Positions 38,721 through 47,771 of a stretch of DNA of 51,693 nt are shown here, piece by piece. The stretch is from contig JAURHM010000018.1 of NCBI GenBank assembly GCA_030833315.1, forward strand, positions 1-51,693. Reading direction: 5' to 3'. The first letter of the stretch is position 1, and each line of letters begins with the position of its first letter. The notes beneath the pieces were generated by a model. The model was not told the origin of the DNA, did no database searches, and saw only the letters and a program-made list of their open reading frames with translations. This stretch comes from Burkholderiales bacterium. Lineage in GTDB: Bacteria > Pseudomonadota > Gammaproteobacteria > Burkholderiales > SG8-41. Both the position numbers and the translations under genes were made by a program.

Positions 38721-38778
38721 TTTCTCAAGCAGATATGTGTCTGCCGAGAAACAAAAACCGATAATCGAGAGGAGTCAT

Positions 38779-39225
38779 ATGTTCAAGCATATCCTGCTGC
38801 CCACCGACGGTTCCAAACTGTCTGATCGCGCCATCATTCATGGCATCAATCTGGCCAAGGCACTGGGCGCCAAAGTGACTTTGCTGAGCGTTGTTCCGGA
38901 ATTCCGCATCATCGCAGACGAAAGTTTTGCCATGCCGATGAGCATGCAGGCTAAGCAGCGCTATGAAAAAGAAGCAAAAGTTCACGCTGAAAAGAAACTG
39001 GCGGTCGCCAGTGCGCGCATCCAGAAGGCCGGCTTGCAGGCAGCTTCCGTAGTGGTTTCCAGCGACTTGCCTTACCAGCAGATCATCGAAGTGGCGCGTA
39101 AACGCAAATGTGATGTTGTGGTCATGGCTTCACACGGCCGGCGTGGGCTGAAGGGGTTGCTGCTGGGCAGTGAAACCGTCAAGGTGCTCACCCACTGCAA
39201 GATTCCCGTGATGGTAGTGCGCTGA
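38779..39225 (+). CDS. Universal stress protein (UspA family)
   Basis: A 148-residue single-domain Usp protein: FKHILLPTDGSKLSDRAI at the N-terminus, a central VTLLSVVPEF strand, and the ATP-loop region VVMASHGRRGLKGLLLGSETVKVLTHCKIPVMVV at the C-terminus (116-147). Usp proteins bind ATP and support survival under stress and oxygen limitation. ATG at 38779 has an excellent GAGAGGAG site; a longer in-frame start at 38623 would run through the FNR-type promoter. The perfect FNR-type box upstream suggests induction under low oxygen. Confidence 0.92.
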   Translation: MFKHILLPTDGSKLSDRAIIHGINLAKALGAKVTLLSVVPEFRIIADESFAMPMSMQAKQRYEKEAKVHAEKKLAVASARIQKAGLQAASVVVSSDLPYQQIIEVARKRKCDVVVMASHGRRGLKGLLLGSETVKVLTHCKIPVMVVR

Positions 39226-39245
39226 CGCACCACTGATTGGCCATA

Positions 39246-41159
39246 ATGGCTGTTTCCAAGCCTGGCGTCTCCGCTGCAGCGCTCAGCGAAAGTGTTATCC
39301 GGTTTCTTCGGCAGTATCCTCCATTCAGTCAGATGGAGGATGATGCGCTGCAGTTTCTGGTCTCACATGTCGGCCTCGGGTATTATCCCAAGGGTACGGT
39401 GATCCTAGACACCGGGCAGCCGTCACCACAGGCTTTTCACATCATTCAGCGCGGAACGGTGCAAGTGCTGCCGTTTAATGCGGCGCACAGCTTCGACGCG
39501 CACCCCGTTCATATGGGACCGGGGGAATGTTTCTCTGTCAGCGCCATGCTGGAGAATCGCCCGGTCATTGCTCCGTATACGGCGGTGGCCGACACTTTCT
39601 GTTATGAACTGTCTGCAGAACATTTCCCGGAACTCCTGAACCGCAGTCCTGTGTTCCGCGAATTCACCACGGAATTTCTGGCCAGCATGCTGCGGGAGTC
39701 TCGACGGCTCATCAAATTGAATTATGACGCGACGAGCGGCGAACAGCAGACCATGAGCCGTACCTTGCGCTCCTTGATAACCCGTTATCCGGTTACCTGT
39801 TCCGCAGATACTTCCTTGGGTGATGTGCTGCGAACTCTTCTGCAACGCAAGATCGGCTCCATGCTGATTACCGACGCAGATCAGCGGCCGTTAGGCATAT
39901 TTACCCGTCACGACGTACTCGACCGTGTCGCGCTGTCGAACTGCGACCTCGACAAGCCGGTCAGCGAAGTGATGACCCGCGATCCGCTGACGCTGTCGGC
40001 AGAAGCCAGCGTCTATGAGGCGGCTCTGCTGATTGCTAATCGCGGTATTCGCCATATTCCGGTCTGCGATGGCCATCGGTTAATCGGCGTGGTGACTGAA
40101 CGTGACCTCTTTGCGTTGCAACGCGTCAGCGTCCGCGGCATTCACCGTGCGATTGCTGATGCGCGAACTATCGACGATCTGAAGCGCACATCCTCCGATA
40201 TTCACAGACTGGCTCACAGCATTCTGGGACAGGGTGTTTCCGCGGAGCACATGACCCTGATCATTTCCACTCTAAACGATGCCCTGGTGCGGCAGGTGCT
40301 TCTAATCGAGGCTTCCAGATTTGATTTGGAAGGTTTGCGCTGGGGTTGGCTTGCCTTTGGCAGTGAAGGGCGTTTCGAGCAAACCATCAGCACGGATCAG
40401 GATAACGGCCTTATTTTTGAATGCGGATCCGATAAAACGGATTCGGTGCGATCCCGGCTGCTCCCTTTTGCTCAAGATGTGAACCGCGCCCTTGATGCCT
40501 GCGGTTTCCCGCTTTGCAAAGGCAATATCATGGCGGGAAATCCGCACTGGTGCCTGAGTGTTCAAGAATGGCGAGGACGTTTCGATCAGTGGCTGGCAAA
40601 TACCGATCCGCAAGCTCTGCTGAGTGCGGTGATTTTTTTTGATTTCCGCAATTTGCATGGCGACGAGTCGCTTGCTGAAAGTTTGCGCCAGCATCTCAGT
40701 GAAAGCGTTCTCGTTAACAGCCGTTTTCAACGTCAGCTTGCGCAATATGCGCTTGAAAATAAGCCGCCTCTGGGTTTGATCAGTGATTTCATCACTGAGG
40801 ATGAGGGCGATGGGCGCGGCACTATCGATCTGAAAAAGTCAGGGGCCCGCCTGTTTACGGATGCCGCAAGGGTTCTGGCTCTGGCGGCCGGTGTGACACA
40901 TACCAATACTGTTCAGCGCCTGCGTCAGGCGGCAACGACCCTGCAGATGCCAGTGGGTGAAATCGATTCGATTGTCGAGGCTTTCTATTTCATCCAGACA
41001 CTGCGTCTGCGCGGACAAATGACGCAGGGTTCCGAATTGAAGCAGCCCAACAGGCTGGATCCTGCAACACTTAACGAAGTTGACCGCCGCATTCTCAAGG
41101 AAAGCCTTAGACAACTCCGTAAGTTGCAAAGCAGGCTGGCTCTGGACTATCAATTGTGA
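39246..41159 (+). CDS. Cyclic-nucleotide-domain/CBS/DUF294 nucleotidyltransferase-like regulator
   Basis: A 637-residue cytoplasmic protein. Domains in order: a cNMP-binding-like domain (about 15-140), two CBS repeats (about 170-295, with TRHDVLDRV and TERDLFAL), a GlnD-like nucleotidyltransferase domain DUF294 (about 310-460) with the active-site pattern FGSEGRFEQTISTDQDNGL (GS at 372-373, Asp at 384 and 386), and a DUF294_C domain. Such proteins are paired with a DnaQ-like exonuclease, as here; in several proteobacteria the pair lies near acetyl-CoA synthetase genes. Its target is unknown; a role in nucleotide signalling is an inference. Confidence 0.9.
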   Translation: MAVSKPGVSAAALSESVIRFLRQYPPFSQMEDDALQFLVSHVGLGYYPKGTVILDTGQPSPQAFHIIQRGTVQVLPFNAAHSFDAHPVHMGPGECFSVSAMLENRPVIAPYTAVADTFCYELSAEHFPELLNRSPVFREFTTEFLASMLRESRRLIKLNYDATSGEQQTMSRTLRSLITRYPVTCSADTSLGDVLRTLLQRKIGSMLITDADQRPLGIFTRHDVLDRVALSNCDLDKPVSEVMTRDPLTLSAEASVYEAALLIANRGIRHIPVCDGHRLIGVVTERDLFALQRVSVRGIHRAIADARTIDDLKRTSSDIHRLAHSILGQGVSAEHMTLIISTLNDALVRQVLLIEASRFDLEGLRWGWLAFGSEGRFEQTISTDQDNGLIFECGSDKTDSVRSRLLPFAQDVNRALDACGFPLCKGNIMAGNPHWCLSVQEWRGRFDQWLANTDPQALLSAVIFFDFRNLHGDESLAESLRQHLSESVLVNSRFQRQLAQYALENKPPLGLISDFITEDEGDGRGTIDLKKSGARLFTDAARVLALAAGVTHTNTVQRLRQAATTLQMPVGEIDSIVEAFYFIQTLRLRGQMTQGSELKQPNRLDPATLNEVDRRILKESLRQLRKLQSRLALDYQL

Positions 41160-41169
41160 GCGTTGAAGC

Positions 41170-41874
41170 GTGAACTGGTTGCGCCGGTTGTTAATGCGCA
41201 AAACCGCGCTGACAATGGAGCAGTCGTTGGCGCTGGCGGCTTACTGCTCAAATGCTCCCATTGCAGGAGCAATGCCGCTGGATCGGTTGCGCTTTGTTGT
41301 GGCTGATGTGGAAACGACCGGATTGAATCCATTTTCGGACCAGCTGATTTCGATAGGGGCGGTAGAGATCGTCGAAGGGCGGATCAGACTGGACACAGGT
41401 TTTGCAGTGGTTTTCCGGCAGCCCCAGGCCAGTGCCAACGCCAACATCCTGGTGCATGGCATTGACGGCACCACCCAGCTCTGCGGTATGGAACCTGCAG
41501 CCGCAACTCTTCAGTTCCTGGAATACATCAGGAACGCACCGCTGGTGGGTTTTCATTCGGACTTTGACCGGCTGATGATTGATCGCGCCGCCAAGCGGGC
41601 GGTTGGTGTGGCGCCTTTTAATCCCTGGCTGGATCTGGCTTTTCTGGCGCCGGCAACGATGCCGGGTCCCGAGCGCAAACTGCCGCTCGGCTTCGATGAA
41701 TGGATGGACAGACTGGGCATAGTGAATCATGCGCGTCATAACGCGCTCGCTGATGCCCTGGCAGCGGCCCAGTTGCTCCAGGTCGTGCTGGCCAGCGCCA
41801 AGAGTCATGGCATCACAACGCTCTCCGGTCTGATCAGGTTGGAGCAGGATCAGCGCTGGCTAAGACATCATTAG
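41170..41874 (+). CDS. DnaQ-like 3'-5' exonuclease (DEDDh)
   Basis: A 234-residue protein with exonuclease motifs I (VVADVETTGLNP, Asp-Glu), II (GFHSDFDRLMID) and III (HARHNALADALAAAQ, His and Asp), the DEDDh set also seen in the Pol III epsilon subunit. It lacks epsilon's C-terminal polymerase-binding part, so it is more likely an accessory nuclease. It starts with GTG 10 bases after the DUF294 gene, so the two are probably co-transcribed. No clear ribosome-binding site. Confidence 0.88.
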   Translation: MNWLRRLLMRKTALTMEQSLALAAYCSNAPIAGAMPLDRLRFVVADVETTGLNPFSDQLISIGAVEIVEGRIRLDTGFAVVFRQPQASANANILVHGIDGTTQLCGMEPAAATLQFLEYIRNAPLVGFHSDFDRLMIDRAAKRAVGVAPFNPWLDLAFLAPATMPGPERKLPLGFDEWMDRLGIVNHARHNALADALAAAQLLQVVLASAKSHGITTLSGLIRLEQDQRWLRHH

Positions 41875-41986
41875 TGCCTGCGGGTAGTCTGAACCCTGAT
41901 GCCTTATCGGTATTTGATGTGTTGTAATCGGGGGGGAACTAAAAAAAATGCATTCGAACGTTTCCAACCACGGCCAAGCATAGTCG

Positions 41987-44074
41987 ATGAACAGCCTTAA
42001 ATCCCTGTTGAGTCCGGCATCCATTGCGATCCTTGGGGCATCTGCCGAGCTGAACAAGGTCAATGGCCGTACCCTGAAGTTTCTTCTGGAAAAAGGCTAC
42101 CGGGGGCATATTTTTCCGGTCAATCGCAAATATGCAGCCATCGCCGGTCTGACTTGTTACCCCGATGTGGCTGCGCTGCCCGAAACACCGGACCTCGCAG
42201 TGATCGCCGTTCCTGCCGCGCATGTACTGTCAGCGGTGCGTGAACTCGGAAAGCGGGGTTGTCCGTCAGCCGTCATTTTCAGTTCCGGTTTTGCCGAGAT
42301 GGGGGAGGACGGACGCCGGCTGGAACATGAAATTGCGGCAGCGGCTCGAGAATCCGGTCTTCGCCTTTGCGGCCCGAATTGTCTGGGGCTGATCAATGCC
42401 TGGGACCAGGTGATCGCCACTTTCGGACAGTTCGCCGAAGGTCCGACGCCGCCCGGCCCGGTGGCCTTTGTCACGCAATCCGGCGCATTCGGCACGGCGA
42501 TTGCCGCACTGGCCCGCCGGCGTGCGCTGGGGCTGGGTTACTTCATCAACACCGGTAATGAGTGCGATATCGATTTTGTGCAGATGATGCGAGCGGTTCT
42601 TGACGATGATCGCATCGCCGTCGGAGCGGGTTATCTGGAAGGAGTTCGCGACGGTGCCGGTCTTAAATTACTGGCTGAACATGCGCTTTCTGCCGGTAAA
42701 CCACTGACTCTGACCAAAGTGGGGCGCACCGATGCCGGCGCCAAGGCGGCGGCTTCACATACCGGCGCCCTGGCAGGCAGCGATGCGGTTTTTGACGGGG
42801 TCATTCGTGGACTCGGCGTGACCCGTGCACGCAACGAAGAACACATGCTCGATATTGTCGAGGTTCTTGGCAGCTGCAAGCTGCCGGAAGGCAGGGGCCT
42901 CGGAATCGTCACCCAGTCCGGCGGTGCGGGCGTGCTGATGGCGGATCGTGCGGAAGAAACGGGGCTGATGGTATCCGAGTTGTCGCCGCAGACACGTGCG
43001 CAGCTGGCCGCAGTGATCCCGGCATTCGGCACCACTGGCAATCCAGTGGATGTGACCGGTCAATTTGTATCCGATCCCAATCTGTTGCTGGACAGCATGC
43101 GCATCATGATGAGTGATCCGCAGGTGCATGTCGGCATTGTCTGGCTGCAGCTGATGGATGCGCATGTCGATCACCTGATCGACATCTTCGCGAAAATAAA
43201 AGACTTGATCTCCAAGCCCTGGGTGGTCTGCTGGGTTGCCGCTCCCGAAGCCGCGCTGGCAAAAATGCGCAGCAAGGGCATTCCTGTCCTGCGCGGAGCA
43301 GATCCTGCTGTTGATGCAGTGGCTGCATTGGTTCGTTATGCGGAAGCACGCCGTCACTGGCTGGATGATGCACCGTCGCGGGCGGCCTTGAAGCTTCCGG
43401 ATCTGGACCTGCCGGCTCAGCCCGGTCCGGTCTCCAGTCTTGAGGGGCGTGCTTTGTTGCATAGCTGCGGGGTGAATACCGCAGCAGCTGAACTTGCCGT
43501 TACGGCTGATGATGCGGTCACTGCCGCTGAAGCCCTGGGCTACCCTGTGGTGCTGAAAATCGAATCCCCTGATATTTTGCACAAAACCGAAGCGCGCGGT
43601 GTTGTGCTGAACCTCAAGGATGCTGCTGCGGTGCGTTCAGCTTTTGCACAATTGATAGCCAATGCCCGTCAGTACAAACCCGATGCCCGGATCAAGGGAG
43701 TGCTGGTGCAGAAGATGGCGGCCGGGGAAGTCGAGCTGGTCATCGGACTGAAGCGTGATCCGGTTTTTGGTCCGGTGGTGATGGTGGGACTGGGCGGAGT
43801 GCTGATTGAAGTTTTCAAGGACGTGGTATTCCGTGCGGCTCCGGTTACGGAGGGCGAGGCCCTGCGCATGCTCGATGAGCTGAAGAGCAGGGTGGTGCTT
43901 GACGGTGTTCGCGGAAAACCGCCGGTAGACAGGATCGCGCTGGCAGGAATGATCTGTGCGGTATCGCATTTCGGAGTTGCGGCAGGCCCCCGGCTCGCGG
44001 AGCTTGATCTGAATCCAGTGCTTGCCGGACCACAGGGTGTCACCGCCGTGGACTGGCTGATGGTATTTGATTAA
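41987..44074 (+). CDS. ADP-forming acyl-CoA synthetase (acetate-CoA ligase family)
   Basis: A 695-residue fused alpha/beta enzyme: CoA-binding domain (about 5-130, SIAILGASAELNKVNGRTL), two succinyl-CoA-ligase-like domains (about 150-450) with the phosphorylated His258 in SHTGALAGSD, and a C-terminal ATP-grasp domain (about 475-695: GYPVVLKIESPDILHKTEARGVVLNL, FGPVVMVGLGGVLIE). It couples acyl-CoA formation to ATP hydrolysis to ADP. No GNAT domain is attached, unlike in Pat-type enzymes. It heads the beta-oxidation genes, so I infer that it activates (or regenerates ATP from) the acid processed by them. Confidence 0.9.
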   Translation: MNSLKSLLSPASIAILGASAELNKVNGRTLKFLLEKGYRGHIFPVNRKYAAIAGLTCYPDVAALPETPDLAVIAVPAAHVLSAVRELGKRGCPSAVIFSSGFAEMGEDGRRLEHEIAAAARESGLRLCGPNCLGLINAWDQVIATFGQFAEGPTPPGPVAFVTQSGAFGTAIAALARRRALGLGYFINTGNECDIDFVQMMRAVLDDDRIAVGAGYLEGVRDGAGLKLLAEHALSAGKPLTLTKVGRTDAGAKAAASHTGALAGSDAVFDGVIRGLGVTRARNEEHMLDIVEVLGSCKLPEGRGLGIVTQSGGAGVLMADRAEETGLMVSELSPQTRAQLAAVIPAFGTTGNPVDVTGQFVSDPNLLLDSMRIMMSDPQVHVGIVWLQLMDAHVDHLIDIFAKIKDLISKPWVVCWVAAPEAALAKMRSKGIPVLRGADPAVDAVAALVRYAEARRHWLDDAPSRAALKLPDLDLPAQPGPVSSLEGRALLHSCGVNTAAAELAVTADDAVTAAEALGYPVVLKIESPDILHKTEARGVVLNLKDAAAVRSAFAQLIANARQYKPDARIKGVLVQKMAAGEVELVIGLKRDPVFGPVVMVGLGGVLIEVFKDVVFRAAPVTEGEALRMLDELKSRVVLDGVRGKPPVDRIALAGMICAVSHFGVAAGPRLAELDLNPVLAGPQGVTAVDWLMVFD

Positions 44075-44091
44075 TTGCAAAGGAAATGAAC

Positions 44092-45279
44092 ATGGATTTT
44101 GAGTTGCCGGAAGAGCTGCGCATGCTGCGCGAAACCGTTGCCCGTTTTGTGCGCGAGGAATTGCTGCCGCTGGAGCGCGACGTCATCAAGCGCGAGGCGG
44201 AACGCGGTCTGACCGATGCGCCGCTGATTGATCCGGATGTCGAAAAACATCTTGCCGACAAGGCGCGCGAGATCGGTCTTTACGGCATTGACGTGCCGGA
44301 AGAATACGGCGGCCAGAACATGGGCATGCTGGCCAAGGCGGTAGTCATCGAAGAGCTGAAAACCAGCATCGTGCCGTTTGTGCTGCCGCCGGACAGTCCC
44401 AATCTGTGGATGCTGCGCGAAACCTGCAAGGGCGATCAGATTCAGAAATACCTGTTGCCGTATGCCAACGGTGACAAAAAAAGCGCGATTGCAATATCCG
44501 AACCGGGCGCCGGTTCCGATCCCGCCGGCATGAAAACGCGGGCCGAGTACAAAAACGGCAAATGGATTCTCAACGGCCAGAAAATCTGGATCAGCGGCGC
44601 GCGCAAGGCGGATTTCATCATCGTCATGGCAGTGACCGATCCTGAAAAAGGTTCGCGCGGAGGCATCACCGCATTCTTAGTTGACAAAGGAAGCAAGGGG
44701 CTGTCGATCCCTTCGGTGTTCAACACCATGGGCGAACATGCGCCCTATGCGGTGTTTTTCGACAACATCGAACTGGGTGACGACCAGGTACTGGGTGAGG
44801 TCGGCAAAGGTTTTGCGCCAATGCAGAACCGCCTTGGCGTGCGCCGCATGGAGATTGCCTGCCGTTCTCTGGGCTATGCGCGCCGCTGTATGGACCTGAT
44901 GCTGAAACAGGCCAACGAGCGCAAGACCTTCGGGGCTTTACTGGCAGAACGTCAGCAGGTGCAGTGGTGGCTGGCCGACAGCTGGCAAGAGATGGAAATG
45001 GTGCGCTGGATTACCTGGCGTCTGGCCTGGAAGATGGACAAGGGCGGCAGCGACTGGCGGCGTGAGGCGGCCATGGTCAAGCTGCAGGGCAGTGAAATGA
45101 TCGCGCGCGTATCGGACCGCGCGATTCAACTGCTGGGCGGTATGGGTGTGTCGAAAGACCTGCCGCTCGAATACATCGCCCGGGCCTGTCGCGTGTTCCG
45201 CATTTTCGAGGGGCCGAGTGAAGTGCATCGCTGGTTCATTGCCCGCGATCTGCTGCGCAACGGCATGCCTTCCGAGTGA
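44092..45279 (+). CDS. Acyl-CoA dehydrogenase
   Basis: FAD enzyme of 395 residues that introduces the 2,3 double bond into an acyl-CoA and passes electrons to ETF. Visible are the helical N-terminus (FELPEELRMLRETVARFVREE), the FAD/substrate region ISEPGAGSDPAGMKTRA, WISGARKADF, and the catalytic Glu373 in RIFEGPSEVHRW. ATG at 44092 has AAAGGA at a suitable distance; ATG at 44086 is too close. It starts 17 bases after the synthetase gene. Chain-length preference cannot be read. Confidence 0.93.
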   Translation: MDFELPEELRMLRETVARFVREELLPLERDVIKREAERGLTDAPLIDPDVEKHLADKAREIGLYGIDVPEEYGGQNMGMLAKAVVIEELKTSIVPFVLPPDSPNLWMLRETCKGDQIQKYLLPYANGDKKSAIAISEPGAGSDPAGMKTRAEYKNGKWILNGQKIWISGARKADFIIVMAVTDPEKGSRGGITAFLVDKGSKGLSIPSVFNTMGEHAPYAVFFDNIELGDDQVLGEVGKGFAPMQNRLGVRRMEIACRSLGYARRCMDLMLKQANERKTFGALLAERQQVQWWLADSWQEMEMVRWITWRLAWKMDKGGSDWRREAAMVKLQGSEMIARVSDRAIQLLGGMGVSKDLPLEYIARACRVFRIFEGPSEVHRWFIARDLLRNGMPSE

Positions 45280-45374
45280 GTTCAAAGAGTCTGATCCTGC
45301 GCCCGTCAGGCAGTGGCATCGGTTAAAATAATGGGGTTTTGCATTTAACACATTGTGAACTTACGGGGATGACG

Positions 45375-46178
45375 ATGAACGCACCGCAGACCATGACTGA
45401 CCGACTGCTTGCCGAGAAAAAAGACGGCATCGGCTGGATTACTTTCAACAACCCGGCACGCCATAATGCGGTCTCGTTTGAAATGTGGCAGGCGCTGCCT
45501 GTCGTGCTGGCCAATTTCGCCGCTGATCCTGAAGTGGGTGTCATCGTATTGAAAGGGGCTGGCGAAAAAGCATTTGTCGCCGGCGCCGATATTTCGCAGT
45601 TCAAGGAAAAGCGCAGCAGCGAAGATGCCGTGCTGGCCTACAACAAGGCTGCTGACGATGCCGGCAAGGCGCTTCAGGAATGCCCGAAACCGACCATCGC
45701 GATGGTGCGCGGGTATTGCATCGGCGGCGGCACGGCAATCGCCGTGAACTGCGACATGCGCATTGTTTCCGATGATGCCAAGTTCGGTGTGCCCGCGGGC
45801 AAATTGGGGCTGGGTTATCGGTTTGTCGGTATCAAGCGTCTTGCCGATATCGTCGGTCCGGCGTTCACCGCAGAAATCTTTTTCACTGCACGCCAGTTCA
45901 ATGCGCAGGAAGCGTTGCAGATGAATCTGGTGAACCGCGTGGTTCCGGCCGCGGAGCTGGAGCAGTACACGGTTGACTACGCCAGGACCATTGCCGGCAA
46001 TGCGCCGCTGACTCTGGCTTCGGTGAAAGCCTCGCTGATCGAATACGGCAAGGAGCCGGCTAAACGTGACCTCGACCGGCTGCAGAAGATGGTCGATATC
46101 TGCTACCGCAGCGAGGACTACAAAGAAGGCCAGGCTGCATTTGCCGAGAAGCGCAAGCCGGTATTCAAAGGTAAGTAA
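45375..46178 (+). CDS. Enoyl-CoA hydratase
   Basis: Crotonase-family protein of 267 residues that hydrates enoyl-CoA. It shows NNPARHNAVSFEMWQAL, the oxyanion-hole segment AFVAGADISQF, GYCIGGGTAIAVNCDMRI and AKFGVPAGKLGLGYRFVGI. A 95-base gap to the dehydrogenase gene contains a TAAAAT box (45324-45329) without clear -35. An upstream ATG at 45369 is possible but leaves no ribosome-binding site. Confidence 0.9.
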   Translation: MNAPQTMTDRLLAEKKDGIGWITFNNPARHNAVSFEMWQALPVVLANFAADPEVGVIVLKGAGEKAFVAGADISQFKEKRSSEDAVLAYNKAADDAGKALQECPKPTIAMVRGYCIGGGTAIAVNCDMRIVSDDAKFGVPAGKLGLGYRFVGIKRLADIVGPAFTAEIFFTARQFNAQEALQMNLVNRVVPAAELEQYTVDYARTIAGNAPLTLASVKASLIEYGKEPAKRDLDRLQKMVDICYRSEDYKEGQAAFAEKRKPVFKGK

Positions 46179-46180
46179 TC

Positions 46181-46195
46181 ATAAGTATTTGTTTT
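46181..46195 (+). repeat. Intergenic AT-rich element, copy 2
   Basis: ATAAGTATTTGTTTT, identical to the minus-strand copy at 4137-4151. It starts two bases after the hydratase stop. An ACTTAT at 46201-46206 forms a 6-bp inverted repeat with its first six bases. Confidence 0.45.
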
Positions 46196-46220
46196 AATTA
46201 ACTTATTTGGAATAATTATT

Positions 46221-47750
46221 ATGGGTTTTGATGCCAACCGTGCCGATCTTTGCATCGGTGTGATCGGGACCGGCGCCATGGGTCGCGGTATTGTGCAGGT
46301 CGCCGCTGCCGGCGGCATGCATGTGCTGATGATGGATACGCGCGCCGGCGCCGCTGACGAAGCACGTGATTTCGTCGCCAAGATGCTGTCCCGCGCTGCA
46401 GAGAAGGGCAGCATGACGCCGGCAGATGCCGACGCCGCTACCGCGCGGATCAAGGTCGCGCAGTCGCTGGCCGAGTTCAAGGCCTGCCACATGGTTGTCG
46501 AAGCGATTGTGGAAAATCTTGACGCCAAGCGTGCGCTGTTCGGCGAACTGGAAGACCTTGTCAGCGCCGACTGCATTCTGGCGACGAACACGTCCTCGAT
46601 GTCAGTTACGACCATTGCTGCCAAGCTGAAAACGCCGCAGCGTTTTGCCGGATTCCATTTCTTCAATCCGGTGCCGCTGATGAAGCTTGTTGAAGTCATC
46701 GACGGCCTGCAGACCGAGAACTGGGTTTCCGAAGCGCTGATGGTGATTGGCAAGCGCATGACGCGCGAACCGGTTCGCCTTACCGATGCGCCAGGTTTTC
46801 TGGTCAATCAGGTCGGCCGCGGCTTTACGCTGGAAGCCTCGCATCTGGTTTATGAAGGCGTGTCCAATTTTGTCGATGTCGACCGCGTGATGCGTGACGT
46901 CGGCGGATTCCGCATGGGCCCGTTTGAACTGATGGAACTGACCGGCCTTGATGTGACGCAGCCGGCCTCGGTGCTGATCTACAACCAGTTCTTCCAGGAA
47001 CAGCGTTATCGCCCGAGCCTGATCATGCAGTCCCGCTACGAAGCGGGCGTGCTCGGCCGCAAGAGTAAAAAGGGCTTCTATACCTACGATGCGGAAATGA
47101 AACCCATCGTCGCAGCGGAAGCCCCGGCACCGAAGGCGCGTCCTGACAGCGTCTGGGTGAGCAAAGCCGAGCCGCAGGGGCATGAGGTATTGACTGCACT
47201 GCTGACCAAACTCGGTGCCAATATTGAAACCGGCGCCAAACCTTCAGCCAAAGCGCTGATCCTCGTCACGCCGGTCGGCAAGGATGCCACCAGCTGCGCA
47301 GTGGAGGAGGGGCTGGATCCGAAGCGTACGGTAGCGGTCGATACACTGTTCCCGATGGTCAAACGGCGCACCATCATGGGCACGCCGCTGACCGAAGCTT
47401 CCGTCAAGGAAGCGGCGCACGGCCTGCTGGCTTCCGACGGCGTGCCGGTGACGGTCTGTCGCGATAGCCCGGGTTTCATTGCCCAGCGTATTGTGGCGAT
47501 GATCGTCAACATCGGTTGCTCGATTGCGCAAAGCCGTACCGCGCAGCCGTCCGACATCGACAAGGCCGTCACGCTGGGGCTGAATTACCCGAACGGCCCG
47601 CTGAAATTCGGTGACGTCGTTGGTGTGGAGAAAATCCATCGCGTGCTCGCCAATATGAACACGCTGTATGCGGATCCGCGTTACCGTCCGAACATCTGGA
47701 TGACTCGCCGAGCCAAGCTGGGCGTTTCACTGCTGACCCCCGAACCCTGA
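46221..47750 (+). CDS. 3-hydroxyacyl-CoA dehydrogenase (PaaH-like)
   Basis: A 509-residue NAD-dependent enzyme oxidising 3-hydroxyacyl-CoA to 3-oxoacyl-CoA. The N-terminal Rossmann motif is GVIGTGAMGRGIVQVAAAGG (about 13-32), followed by ATNTSSMSVT, GFHFFNPVPLMKLVE and two C-terminal 3HCDH domains (TDAPGFLVNQVGRG and CRDSPGFIAQRIV). The doubled C-terminal domain and length are as in PaaH-type proteins, which lack a hydratase half. It lies between hydratase and thiolase genes. Confidence 0.92.
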   Translation: MGFDANRADLCIGVIGTGAMGRGIVQVAAAGGMHVLMMDTRAGAADEARDFVAKMLSRAAEKGSMTPADADAATARIKVAQSLAEFKACHMVVEAIVENLDAKRALFGELEDLVSADCILATNTSSMSVTTIAAKLKTPQRFAGFHFFNPVPLMKLVEVIDGLQTENWVSEALMVIGKRMTREPVRLTDAPGFLVNQVGRGFTLEASHLVYEGVSNFVDVDRVMRDVGGFRMGPFELMELTGLDVTQPASVLIYNQFFQEQRYRPSLIMQSRYEAGVLGRKSKKGFYTYDAEMKPIVAAEAPAPKARPDSVWVSKAEPQGHEVLTALLTKLGANIETGAKPSAKALILVTPVGKDATSCAVEEGLDPKRTVAVDTLFPMVKRRTIMGTPLTEASVKEAAHGLLASDGVPVTVCRDSPGFIAQRIVAMIVNIGCSIAQSRTAQPSDIDKAVTLGLNYPNGPLKFGDVVGVEKIHRVLANMNTLYADPRYRPNIWMTRRAKLGVSLLTPEP

Positions 47751-47771
47751 TCATTCAAGAGGAATAGAAAA

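Noticed and set aside
38623-38778. N-terminal extension of the universal stress protein from an upstream ATG
   Set aside because: It would place the FNR box and promoter inside the coding region; the ATG at 38779 has a strong ribosome site and gives the normal Usp start.
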